Assembly: GCA_015501055.1 (NCBI GenBank)
Contig: JADNYV010000075.1
Location: 62,001-126,000 of the forward strand
DNA length: 64,000 nt
Direction of reading: 5' to 3'
From: Mucidula mucida
Lineage: Eukaryota; Basidiomycota; Agaricomycetes; Agaricales; Physalacriaceae
Positions 10,026-19,398 of this stretch are shown in pieces. Made by a program: the position numbers and the translations under genes. The stretch's first letter is position 1. Each line of letters starts with the position of its first letter. The notes below the pieces were generated by a model that worked only from the letters and a program-made list of their open reading frames with translations, ran no database searches and was not told the origin of the DNA.

Positions 10026-12277
10026 TTATAAAGCCCCAATATACGCAGGACTCTCCTGCATAATCCACGGCTCATCATCCGCACCATACCTCTTCGCCGG
10101 ACGTTCCCAAAAGGTAACCTTGTCCAACTCCGCCTTTGAGCGTATCGGGAACACGATCCCAATCTCGTAGTTACTAATCTAATAAACCATCCCATCAGCA
10201 TCAGAGTCGGGGAGCGAAAAATAGTGCAAGGTGGAACAATACTCACAGTTATGGCCGGATTGAACGCACTTCCTTGTATGTTCCCCCATGCGCTGGGTGT
10301 AAAATTGTGCGACCCCACATACGCCCATGCAATCGCTTTCGCTTCCTTCTTCCCATCTGCTTCGAGGATCTCCACGTCGGAATCCTCGTCGACCCCTTGT
10401 GTGTCCTGAAGCACCGCCAAAATCATCTACATAACATAGCAATGAGTTAACGATCAGCGATACACCCTCGGAGCCCACCTTGGAGTGCATGAGAACGTTC
10501 CCAGCCTTACTCTTCGAGTCCCGAAGCTGGAAATTAGTTCCCTGCAGCTTCTTGAACGTGTCAAAGTAGCCCCTTTGGCAAAATATCGTTCCTCCGCCGG
10601 CATCGCCCATCCGACTTGCCGCCACAGTGGCCTTTGTGGGAAATATGATATTAATCAAGCCCATGAGCGGTCGCTTATTACGCGTCGCCTTCGTCTGGTC
10701 CAGGTAGTCGCCCGCTGATTGCCCCAGGGCTGAGTAGTAGAACTCATTTAACCACGCCGTGGTATACTTGCCGACAGAAGAACCCTACAAAAGGAAGGAG
10801 CGAAAAATGAATTCCACGAACGTTCGACGGAACGACAAACCCACCTGGCATTCGAGCGTAATCTGTCCAGGCTTCCTCATCAACCCAAAATTGCGGATCG
10901 CTTTCATTAAACGGACATGCCCAACACTGTTCACACGTTTGGCGCCTTGAGCAGATGCCAAAAAAAGTGTAAGCATGCAACAAACTCACAACATGGCATC
11001 TGGCCAACCTTCATGCTTGCCTGCGATTGAGGGTACGAGTTGTACCTTGACCTTTGACCAATCCCATCTGCATCGGAGATCCTCGATACAACTTATTGGC
11101 AATCTGGGGTGGTCCCTCAGTGTGATGGTAAGTGCTTCTTTCACGCCCAAAGCATGGAGGGTGCGCTGCATAACGCTCGGAAAGTCGTCTAATTTCGCAA
11201 CATATTTTGGGTCATGGGTTAGTGCGGTAGGGCGAGGAGGTATATCTTGGAGCCAGAGAAGCTGGTTCGCGTCAGTGTTGAAACTGAATTAACCTGAACG
11301 GAATCATACGTTTTCGATGTCCCTGTAATCCTCTTTACAGAGATTGGCGGTTGTTATTGCTACGCGCATACGCCCAGTTTTGTAGAATATCTGACAAGAT
11401 AAGTGTGCATATTGTAACGTTTGTCTCCACGTACAAGCATGAACTTCATATGGAAACAACCAAGGTGACCTAGCTTCGGTGTTATCTTGATCCAATTTGG
11501 AAGAACGTAGCGCATATCAGTGTCCTTGTTGCTCTGACCATGCGTGATAAATATGACAGGCACGGACGGCTCAAAGAAGCTATGGATCCAGGATATGTCG
11601 TGCGCGTACGAAGCAAGTATTGCGAAAGAGACGTCAGATTTCTGGGAGAGGTTCAATGTCAAATACGATAACATGTAAGAAACCATGCACTTTTCCTAAT
11701 GCTTCGGTGAGCCTGAATGTAGCCTTGCGGTCCTTACGAGGCTCTCCTCCTTGTACAGGAGTCGGCCGTAGTTCGCCGTCAAAGAAGAGCTGTTCACCGG
11801 GAGGAGTACTTGTGCTCGCCACTGGTGGTCGCTGAGTAGCGCGGACTTCGCCGTCACTGTCCGCGTCATCGTCATCCAAATTGACTGACTTTCGGTATTG
11901 TCGTGCTTTTCCTCGTCGCTCCTTGTCCTTGTCTGCCGAGGTTGTATCCTCATCGTCCTCTTTCGGACCTTTGGCCTCCAGAAACTTTCGTGCGCGTTCG
12001 CGACGTTCCTTTTCCATCTGTGCTCTTTCGGACAAGAAAGAATTGGTAGCATTAGATGTCGAGGCATCACTAGTGCTCGCCACCGCTGCTGGCCTTTTCG
12101 GTGGCTCGTCATCGTCGCTGATCACAAGCACATCGTCTGATTGAATGGGCTTAGAACGCGACTGATCCGCCAAGCTTGCAGCAATAGCCCTAACAAATAG
12201 TAAGTAAGCAAATCTCACCGTCATCGTTAAACTAACTTTGCCAGATCATCGTCGTACGCGTCGTGGTCGTCGTACAT
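10026..12277 (-). CDS. TDP1: Tyrosyl-DNA phosphodiesterase 1
   Basis: Removes topoisomerase I peptides and other adducts from DNA 3' ends; nuclear. Ten exons fit exactly: 12237-12277, 11691-12189, 11435-11641, 11310-11390, 10990-11261, 10845-10926, 10479-10784, 10247-10426, 10026-10178 and, between the first two, only the intron 12190-12236 (nine exons in all; 607 codons with stop, 606 residues). Both HKD-type motifs are present: GCFHMKFML with ITTANL, and VLMHSKMIL with YVGSHNFTPSAWG. Other family landmarks are DYRDIENLLWLQD, KVQLVPSIAGKHEGW and the C-terminal TFWERPAKRY. The N-terminus is acidic and, across the first intron, reads DDDLAKAIAASLAD, which resembles a ubiquitin-interacting motif. 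It starts 131 bases from the divergent nuclear-protein gene. Confidence 0.95.
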
Positions 12278-12408
12278 GGCAGAGTGGACTGATGACGTAA
12301 CGGACAATGTCTGGTCACGTTGTCAGCGCGTCTGTTTGTCTCCGACCCTGCGAGAGCCCCTCCATCGTTCTCGTCGTTCACGACAGCGAGCAACGGCGTT
12401 AGCCAACG
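12278..12408. promoter_or_regulatory. Short divergent promoter between TDP1 and a nuclear protein gene
   Basis: Only 131 bases separate the two start codons, so the genes must share a bidirectional promoter with very short 5' leaders. No TATA box is visible. Confidence 0.6.
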
Positions 12409-14096
12409 ATGGAGACACCCCAAAGCAAAAACAAAGCCCCACTCGACGTCGCCGCCAGTCGTGAGGAACGGTTACAACGACAGCAGTCTCGGTTCCGCGA
12501 CCGTGGAGGGTGCGTGCTCGCCCAGTGACCATTGATTAAGGATTTACCAACCGCTTTGCAGCATCTTCGTTCCTTCGGGCGAGAACAAACTTACCGACAT
12601 CCTGCTTGCAATGCGCAAGAATAAATTGCCAGCGAGAGCAAGATCGCGTTCACGAAGTCGGTCGTTATCACCCGTCAAGAAGCCGCCCAAGAGGAAAACA
12701 GCGACAAAAGCAAAGACGGCGACAAAGGCCAAGGCAAAGAAAAAGGCGGAAGAGGTGGTCGCTGGTGAGTAGTTCAACGCTGTCCCGAACACTGACTAAA
12801 TGTTTTGTATAGGCCCTTCAACGAAATCCAAGTCGACCAAGGCAAAACCTAAACCCAAAACAAAGGCCGATCCCAAGCCAAAAGCGGTAACCAAGTCCAC
12901 AGCTCAAGTTGATTGTATGTTTACCCTATTGCCTGTTATATTCTTACCAACATCATGCCAGCATCCACACCCGTTCGGCGACGTCCTGCCCCTCCACCCG
13001 CGCACGATGAAGAGGAGGAACCCCCTTCAAAGCCTAAGAGGTTCATGACACCCATCACCGAAGTAGACGAAGAGGAAGAAGAACAACCGGCGTCTGACGA
13101 GCTCATCATGAAACGTACGTTGTTCTTTGATTCGATAGCTGGAATGACCTCCATTCGCATACACAGCACTATCTACAACATCTACATCCAAGGGCAAACG
13201 AAAGCATCCGGGCCATCCTCTCGCTCAGATGCCATCCACACCATCCGCGCCCTTGACGACTCTGACGACGAGATCACCAAGCCTTCACCGGAGGACAATG
13301 TCGTAAAATTCAAACCCAAATCCAATCACAAAGCGCAATGAACCTGAGGACGACGTAGAACCAGTCAAGAAGCGCCGGAAACCAACCAAAGTCATCGATG
13401 ATGATGATGATGAGGACACGGAGGACTTGCCGCCGCCCAAGAAAGGTCGGAAAGCTACCAAAGCGGTTGACGTTGTTGACGAGAAACGTCGGCCGCGGGC
13501 CAAGGTAGTTGTGGAGAAAGATGTCGAAGAGGAGCAGGAGGAGGAGGACAAAGTCCCAGTGAAGAGAACTCGAAAGCAGACGACAAAGGCTCCAGTCAAG
13601 GCGAAACCTCCACCTGCAAAGAGACGTCGCAAGCCAGAAGATGACGAGGCCCAAGAGGAGGAAGACGAGCTGGCACCACTTCAAACGTCGACGGCAAAGA
13701 AGGCGGTTGCATCGAGTTCGTCAAAGAAGAGGAAAGCGAAGGACGTTTTGGAGGATGTGGAGGTGTCCGCGAAGCGCAGCAAAATCGAAGAGATAGAGGT
13801 CAAGAAGGTCAAATCCAAAGCCGCCACCAGTGCACGGTACGCTGTTGATCGTTCTCTGTATTGTTCCATACTCATTTCGCGTCAGCCCTCGTTCAGCTTC
13901 TGCGAAACAGAAGGAAAATGCGGCCAAGAGGGTGAAGAAGCCTGCCAAGGTAAACACACTGCTCCTTTGTCGCAATCGGATCTGACCATGCCAATGCCAT
14001 TGTAGGGTCCGCGCAAAAGCGTATGATTCGTATCATGGCGCCGATGCCCCTGAGGACGAGGACGACGAGGCGGATCCGCTAGACCTCTTTGCCTGA
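12409..14096 (+). CDS. Highly charged nuclear protein, unknown function
   Basis: The ATG at 12409 opens METPQSKNKAPLDVAASREE, and splicing out 12510-12561 gives RFRDRGGIFVPSGENKLTDI, the only globular-looking part. The rest is Lys/Arg/Ala-rich (RSRSRSRSLSPVKKPPKRK) with acidic runs (EEEEEQ, DDDDDEDTEDL), typical of chromatin or nucleolar proteins. Exons: 12409-12509, 12562-12764, 12813-12914, 12962-about 13111, then one resuming at about 13189. A frame change at about 13330 must be bridged to reach the long KKGRK-rich exon, and another at about 14020 to reach the acidic tail (EDEDDEADPLDLFA, stop 14096). Each looks like one or two lost bases or an unrecognised intron. Family not recognised; strong antisense frames in this low-complexity region are shadows. 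Confidence 0.6.
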
Positions 14097-14396
14097 TCTT
14101 TCGTGTATTTATGATGTATTCTTTTCTCCTTCGTTTTGTTTTGAATCATTCATGTCACTTGCATATTGTATATAGTCAATCAATGTATTACAAGCCATTT
14201 TTTGTTCGGACAAGTGCGTCGGAGCTTCAAGAAGGGTATACGAAAGTACATAGTGGAAAGTGTTCTGATTACTAGTCTATATCATGTATGGCGGAATGGA
14301 CAATGACGAAAGTGGAATACAGTATCACGATACAAGTGAAATAATAGAAACCCCGGCCTCAAATTGTTTTCTTAAAAGTAAAAGAGTTAGATCATA
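14097..14396. other. Convergent 3' region
   Basis: AT-rich sequence between two converging genes, presumably both 3' untranslated regions. No gene seen. Confidence 0.6.
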
Positions 14397-15289
14397 CTAA
14401 TGGGTGCAACCGATTCGAACCTTGAGGTTGTCCCACTGGGCAACGATGCGCTCAATCCTTTGAAGCACCATCCTCTTACAGTCATCACAACTTACCTGCA
14501 CATGGAGCGCTGTAAGCACAGAGCGGATATCGTCTTCAGTGAGACCTGTCCAATAGTGGTCAAATTTCCATCGCCAACCGTTATGACACACCGACTCACT
14601 GGGTACTGGATGATGCCAAACGAGCGAGCCGCCACGAGAGTCCAAGCCAGCGTGAGTGCACGATATTCGGGAGAACCGCAGGCCGCAAGGATCGCATGTT
14701 GCGGCAGCTCCTCAAACAGCATGTCGTACAACTGCATAATCCGCGTATGGCGCATATCGAGGAGACGTTCGAGATATTCCGGCGCGATGAGTCGTGCTAT
14801 CTCCTCAGTCAAGACCTCGGTAAGTTCTACGTTGAGGAGATACGACGATGCAAACACGGCAATGGCCTCCAGGTTGTGGCGCGATGCCAGGGCATATATA
14901 AGAAGCGGTGACGATGCGGCGTGCTCACATAGATACTCGGCCGGACCGGATCCTGTCTGCATATAAGTGCTGACTGCAAGACCGTATACGGGAAGTAAGT
15001 CGATGGCTGCGATGACGGAGGACAGCGATTGGGTGAATAAGTGGTAAGCCATGCCATATACGGTGGCTAGGATAATGTTGAGGGCTTCAGAGGAGTCCTC
15101 CATTACAGCGAGATTTGAGTCTTTCGTGGGTATGGCGCAGAGACCACAAAAGCCATTGTCGGATGCCTCGAGCAGGACTTGTCGATGAAGGTGGTAGATT
15201 ATGCCGTCGCTCGACTGCAGTCGCATATTTGAGGAGAGAAGGCCATGTTCGAAACCTTCGTGAAAGAAGGGAGATGAACGGGTCGACAT
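14397..15289 (-). CDS. BTB/POZ-like protein of the mushroom-expanded kind
   Basis: The start at 15289 (MSTRSSPFFHEGFEHGLLSS) leads into QSSDGIIYHLHRQVLLEASD, the BTB-fold core in which a surface pattern is followed by xDGxxxHxHxxVL. VYGLAVSTYMQTG, LLIYALASRHNLEAIAVFAS and a long helical half follow. The last exon ends SCDDCKRMVLQRIERIVAQW, matching the CxxC-containing tail of the family. One intron near 14560-14610 joins the two; the donor is weak (GTGTCA) if the frame is exact. These proteins are numerous in Agaricomycetes and probably act as protein-interaction adaptors, perhaps with cullin-3. An upstream start at 15409 in the same frame is possible but less like the family. Confidence 0.75.
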
Positions 15290-15446
15290 TCCGCTTTCGA
15301 GGACCTGTATACATGAATCAAGTCGCTGCATGAATAACAGAAGACTGACCCCGAGTTGGTACTCGATATCAGAGAAGTTAGGCACCAAAAGTACGAGGAC
15401 TGCCTGCAAAGGCTAGGGTTCGACCTGTAGGAAGAGACGAAGCCAT

Positions 15447-16200
15447 CTAGTCGCAAAATAACATTCTCAGTCTGTTTTTGTATGACAATCTAGATCTCCT
15501 GGCCCAGATGACGACGGTGACAAACCATATGCATATGCGAATGGCAAGAACGCTCTGGACAAAGAAACAAACGCTCCATGACGGGCGGCTGAGACACATT
15601 AAGAGAACAGGTTGATGTGGCGGTCGACTTGGAGGGATGAGGTTTTCAAGAAGGCATTCTAATAGCAAAGTTAAGTCCAATTCGAATGCTTCCATGAAAC
15701 TCGTACCAATAAAAGGGGTTGATTCGTAGCGGGAATACGAGAAGCGGGTCATGATAGCGGTAAGAGATGACAACATGCCTTTCTCTCATTCTTGAGCCGA
15801 GAGAACTATCCTGGGAGGGGATAGACGAGGAGCCACGTTGTGGCAGGTCGAGCTCGGTGATATGTCCACAGTCGCTTGCAGAGTCTCCTTCGCAAGTTGG
15901 CCCTCGTAGTACTTCAACAACGTCGAAAAATCAGGATTATTGTAGCCGAGACATAGAACTAGCCCAGGATTTTATGCAGCTCAAGACGTGCGCCAACTTT
16001 GCGTACTGGAGAGCGACTTCTGATGTCGCCGACATTGGTTGCGGGGGTGTCAGGACCTCGAGCGCATTTGGGTAGCGGTCAGCGAGGCGAAAGGGTAGTT
16101 CATGTCTATCAATACAGAAATCTGAAGCAAATTCTGGTGAGAGACAGAGGCGAGCTGTGCACGTGATCGCCGATCGACGCGTCTGTTGTTGTTGTTTGCC
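15447..16200 (-). pseudogene. Possible remnant of a fungal-specific (Zn2Cys6-type) transcription factor
   Basis: No full frame survives. Minus-strand pieces read FCIDRHELPFRLADRYPN, then MSATSEVALQYAKLAHVLSC, then after a frame change PDFSTLLKYYEGQLAKE. This order (acidic/aromatic 'elP..dD.yw' patch, a Q/K-L-a-.-i-L helix, then a w/y-linked helix) resembles the middle homology region of fungal-specific transcription factors, but no Cys6 zinc cluster was found. A CAA run (poly-Gln or Thr/Asn depending on frame) lies upstream near 16185. It sits directly upstream of the aldo-keto reductase, where a pathway regulator could once have been. Low confidence. Confidence 0.3.
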
Positions 16201-16230
16201 ACTACTTATCCGAGTCATCCACCACAGCAG

Positions 16231-17639
16231 ATGTCGCCTGCTACGTTTAAACTCAACACCGGCGCTGATATTCCAGCAATTGGTGCGCAATTTTTTTCTA
16301 TATACACCCAGTATTGAACTCGAACGACCAGGCATCGGGGCGTCGCCTGCCAAAGTACCAGAAGGCAAAGACACGGCACGATGGCTTGTTACAGCACTAA
16401 AGGTCAACACAGATGCGATTTATCGATTAATACGCTTTGTTCAATTAACGTCAGGCTGGATACCGACACATCGATACCGCAAACATCTACGGTTGGAATT
16501 TCACAGCATAATCTATCGAGTTAACGTGTATGTTACAGGGACTGAAGCGGCCGTCGCGGAGGCCATTGAATCGAGTGGCGTGCCTCGGGAAGAGATTTTT
16601 ATAACAACCAAACTAAAGTACGTTTCGCTCAACTGCTAACCATCAGATCTGATACGCAGCCCAGTTGGACGAAACATCATTGCATTCAAGACGCGATCGA
16701 AGAAAGCCTGAACAATCTAAAGACTACTTACATTGATCTGGTCAGTCATGCATCCCTTCATCAAGGAGCTGTTGACGACGGAGCAATGAAGTACCTCTTA
16801 CATTGGCCTCAATGTGCGGATTCCGAAGGTTAGTACCCAAGGCTGATACGATTGCCTGTAGACGTACTCAACCCGCTCAGATGGTTCTGATTTCCCGAAG
16901 AACCCAGATGGGACATACAAACTAACGACTCGCTATCATTTTGCCGACTCTTGGAAGCAACTAGAGCTTGCTTATCACCGAGGGACCTGCAGAGCGATCG
17001 GCGTCAGCAACTTTTCCATCAAGACGTAGTGCTCCCCTAGTTGCATCAAGTTTGTGTCTCAGCTGACAGCTATCTTACAGACTGGAAGAGCTTTCGTTAA
17101 CCGCGGAGGTTACGCCTGCCATAAACCAGGTCGAGTGAGTCAAACTGGACCGCTGTAGCGATCGTGACCAACAAACTGTGTAGGATGCATCCATATCTGG
17201 CACAGAACGAGCTTCTGTCGTACTGCAAGGGAAAGGGGATTATGATTGCCGCGTACACCCCAGGAGGTCGGTTTACTCGAATGGAGAGATCTCATATTGA
17301 CTCTTTCAGGCCGCAACGTTGTCCGAAGTGATCCTGAAATCGCTCAGATTGCTACACGGTATGACGCTACGCCCACTCAGGTTATCTTGGCGTGGCATGC
17401 TGCTAGAGGGACTGTCGCTCTTCCGAAGAGCATCAACGAAACACGACAGAGGGAAAACCTTCTTGTAAGTACCGATGATACATGTGATGAAGACGAAACT
17501 GATTCTATCCCAGGTTCCAGACTTGCAAGACAAAGATGTTGAAAGAATTACCGCATTGGATCGCAATGAGAGAGTGTCGAATGCAGCTGATAGTCATGGT
17601 CAAGTATATGGATGGTCCTTTGAACAGCTCGGCTGGTAG
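16231..17639 (+). CDS. Aldo-keto reductase
   Basis: NAD(P)H-dependent carbonyl reductase of the AKR fold, cytosolic. Eleven exons fit exactly: 16231-16282, 16332-16402, 16455-16491, 16539-16617, 16665-16740, 16792-16828, 16881-17025, 17081-17134, 17184-17266, 17310-17464, 17514-17639 (305 codons, 304 residues). The catalytic tetrad is in place: Asp and Tyr in YRHIDTANIYG, Lys in ITTKL, His in LLHWPQ. Later landmarks are IGVSNFS, PAINQVEMHPYL and TPTQVILAWHAARG, and the cofactor-binding region ALPKSINETR. The substrate cannot be read from sequence. Neighbours are an SRPBCC protein and a secreted peptide gene. Fragments related to its exons 3-5 occur near 28.7 and 38.8 kb. Confidence 0.93.
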
Positions 17640-17756
17640 CCTACATCGATATAGAGTTAGAAAGATTTGTACCCGAAACATCTCATGCTTTACTGTTACA
17701 AGCTGGCATTGTAGACGACCCACTTCCCTACCCGAAAATGATTGACCTGACCTGGT

Positions 17757-18387
17757 TCAAGTACTCTCGGCCTTTGCCTTTAATCCTTGCGCCATCGCGT
17801 CAAATGCTAAACGCAGATTCTTGCCAACGAAGAACCTAACGAGGTACGCCAATATGCCTTTGAATACTTCGACACTTTCGTACTTGACGCGTCCGTCCAC
17901 GTCTACCTTGAGCATCTGCCATCGTTCCGCATGCAAAAGCCACTTAGGTGTCGACACTGTACACCATGCGACGCGGTGATTATCGTTGTCCAGGTAGGTA
18001 CAACACACAAAAGCGGATGACTTTTGATAGAACGGGACACTGTCGCTGAGAGACGGAGGTAGATGGACGGACATGGACATATATTGCCCTTCAGCGAGTT
18101 CATGCCCTGTCGGAGTGCCAGCTCGGTTTGTGACCTTTTGATCACGTCTAATAGTGAAAAAAGATGAGGATTTTGACGGGAGATGGAAGCTTAAGACCTA
18201 CACGAAAGGGTTCCTGGACATGCATTAAACGCGTTGAGCAGCCAAAAAGCGGCTGAATGTACCATGATTTGTATCTGTCGAAACCAAGGAGGATTTCCCA
18301 TACTTTGTCAACCGGCGCGTCGATTATGGAAGATCCATAGAGTGAGAATATAGCGTCAGAGGTGCTAGGCGGTAGTTTAGTGGACAT
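17757..18387 (-). CDS. SRPBCC-superfamily (START/cyclase-like fold) protein
   Basis: Small helix-grip protein, 175 residues, three exons that fit exactly: 18263-18387, 18202-18213, 17757-18147 (176 codons). Exon 1 gives SSIIDAPVDKVWEILLGFDR, the classic start of SRPBCC ligand-pocket proteins. The 12-base middle exon supplies WNPFV, so the conserved 'W-NPF' turn is split over three exons. The C-terminal part (YESVEVFKGILAYLVRFFVG) matches the closing helix. Such proteins bind hydrophobic ligands, and some act as cyclases or aromatases. It is convergent with the aldo-keto reductase, 117 bases apart. Function is inferred from the fold only. Confidence 0.85.
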
Positions 18388-18681
18388 GGTGGTGGTTTCG
18401 GTGCAACCAGTAGTATTCTCCCACGTGCTCGTTCAGAATGCTGCCACCTTCCAAGTCCAATGCGTGCTGCAGTGTTTTCCTCGAAACCCTGAAGAATAGG
18501 CTCAGTGACAGACTCTGGGCGACGTTGGCTTACATCTAAGTGTAGCGCTTCCCGCGGATCGCTGGTCGAAACTCGCCCTGTCCATTCAGAATGGCAGCTA
18601 CACTAGCGGAGCGGCCTGGGAACGGCTCTGTATCTTCTTCTGCATCTCTAGAGTCACATGCTCTCCGAGTCTGCGAAAGTA

Positions 18682-18690
18682 TATATAAAG
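18682..18690 (+). promoter_or_regulatory. TATA box of the secreted peptide gene
   Basis: TATATAAAG ends 54 bases before the ATG at 18745. Confidence 0.6.
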
Positions 18691-18744
18691 GTCCCAAATG
18701 CCTCGGACTTGCTTCACCAGCAACAACTGCTAGTATCTTGCACA

Positions 18745-19033
18745 ATGGCGCTTGTCTTACGCCTAGTCTTTATAGCTTCTCTAGCCATCTTTGCATTCAG
18801 TTCAGCCATCAGTCCTAGTTAGCTTCAACTTCGTTGAGCGTTTAGGACACAACTGATTTCCTTTTCCAGATACTGATAATCAGGGCGGCGAGGTGCTTCC
18901 AAGCTCTCAGGCCTTTGACTCCTCTGATTCTGAGAACGCTCTGTTTCAGGACACGAGAAATGAGGCATATCTTGCTCTCAGGAAGCGGGGACCGCCCTGG
19001 CATAAACCACCTACCGGGGAACCCTCCGATTGA
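18745..19033 (+). CDS. Small secreted peptide precursor with a Kex2-type site
   Basis: Two exons fit exactly: 18745-18817 and 18870-19033 (79 codons, 78 residues), with a 52-base intron carrying an AACTGAT branch-like site and a pyrimidine-rich acceptor. A strong signal peptide opens it (MALVLRLVFIASLAIFAFSS). An acidic Ser/Asp-rich propart follows, then ARKR-like basic residues (LALRKR) and a 14-residue tail GPPWHKPPTGEPSD to the stop. Kex2 normally cuts after KR, so the tail would be released. It has no C-terminal CaaX box, so it is not a standard basidiomycete pheromone precursor, and only one tail copy is present. The first exon alone would stop after 25 codons if unspliced. A TATA box lies at the expected distance. 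No homologue recognised. Confidence 0.65.
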
Positions 19034-19398
19034 ATGGATGCCGAGTCTGTCAGTCAGTGTGTTCTTCTTTCTATTCACCATGTTAGTAATTGGTTCTCCG
19101 ACAGTGACCTGCCTTCTAGTTGAAAATATTGGTCGCCTACTTACTTGCCGTGGACTCGGATGGCTGAGATGTACGGACTGAGAAGTTAGAACGTTGACGT
19201 TTTGCTGCATATTCAGTTTGTATGAGCAGTCTGGTAGTGTTACTATACAACATATGTCTGTCGAGCTCGCTCCTTGGAGTTACGCAGTATCAAACAACTT
19301 CATTATCTCAGCGCGCGAATTGACACGTGCCTAGCAGTGGCAGCCCGAAAAGGAAATAATCTCCATCAGTTTTTTTCGTTCGCATCCTCGACTTGACC
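19034..19398. promoter_or_regulatory. Upstream region of UTP10
   Basis: 365 bases holding the UTP10 promoter. No TATA box near the ATG and no telomere-like repeat of the kind seen before RPA49. Nothing else seen. Confidence 0.5.

Noticed and set aside
12936..13875. Ser-rich minus-strand frames at 12.9-13.9 kb
   Set aside because: They are antisense shadows of Lys/Glu-rich coding sequence of the nuclear protein.
14397..14425. tRNA B-box-like GGTTCGAATC on the minus strand
   Set aside because: It codes for the conserved C-terminus of the BTB protein, and no acceptor stem or A box pairs with it.
18745..18822. 25-codon unspliced secreted peptide
   Set aside because: The intron with good branch, acceptor and frame gives a longer precursor with a processing site, which is the better model.
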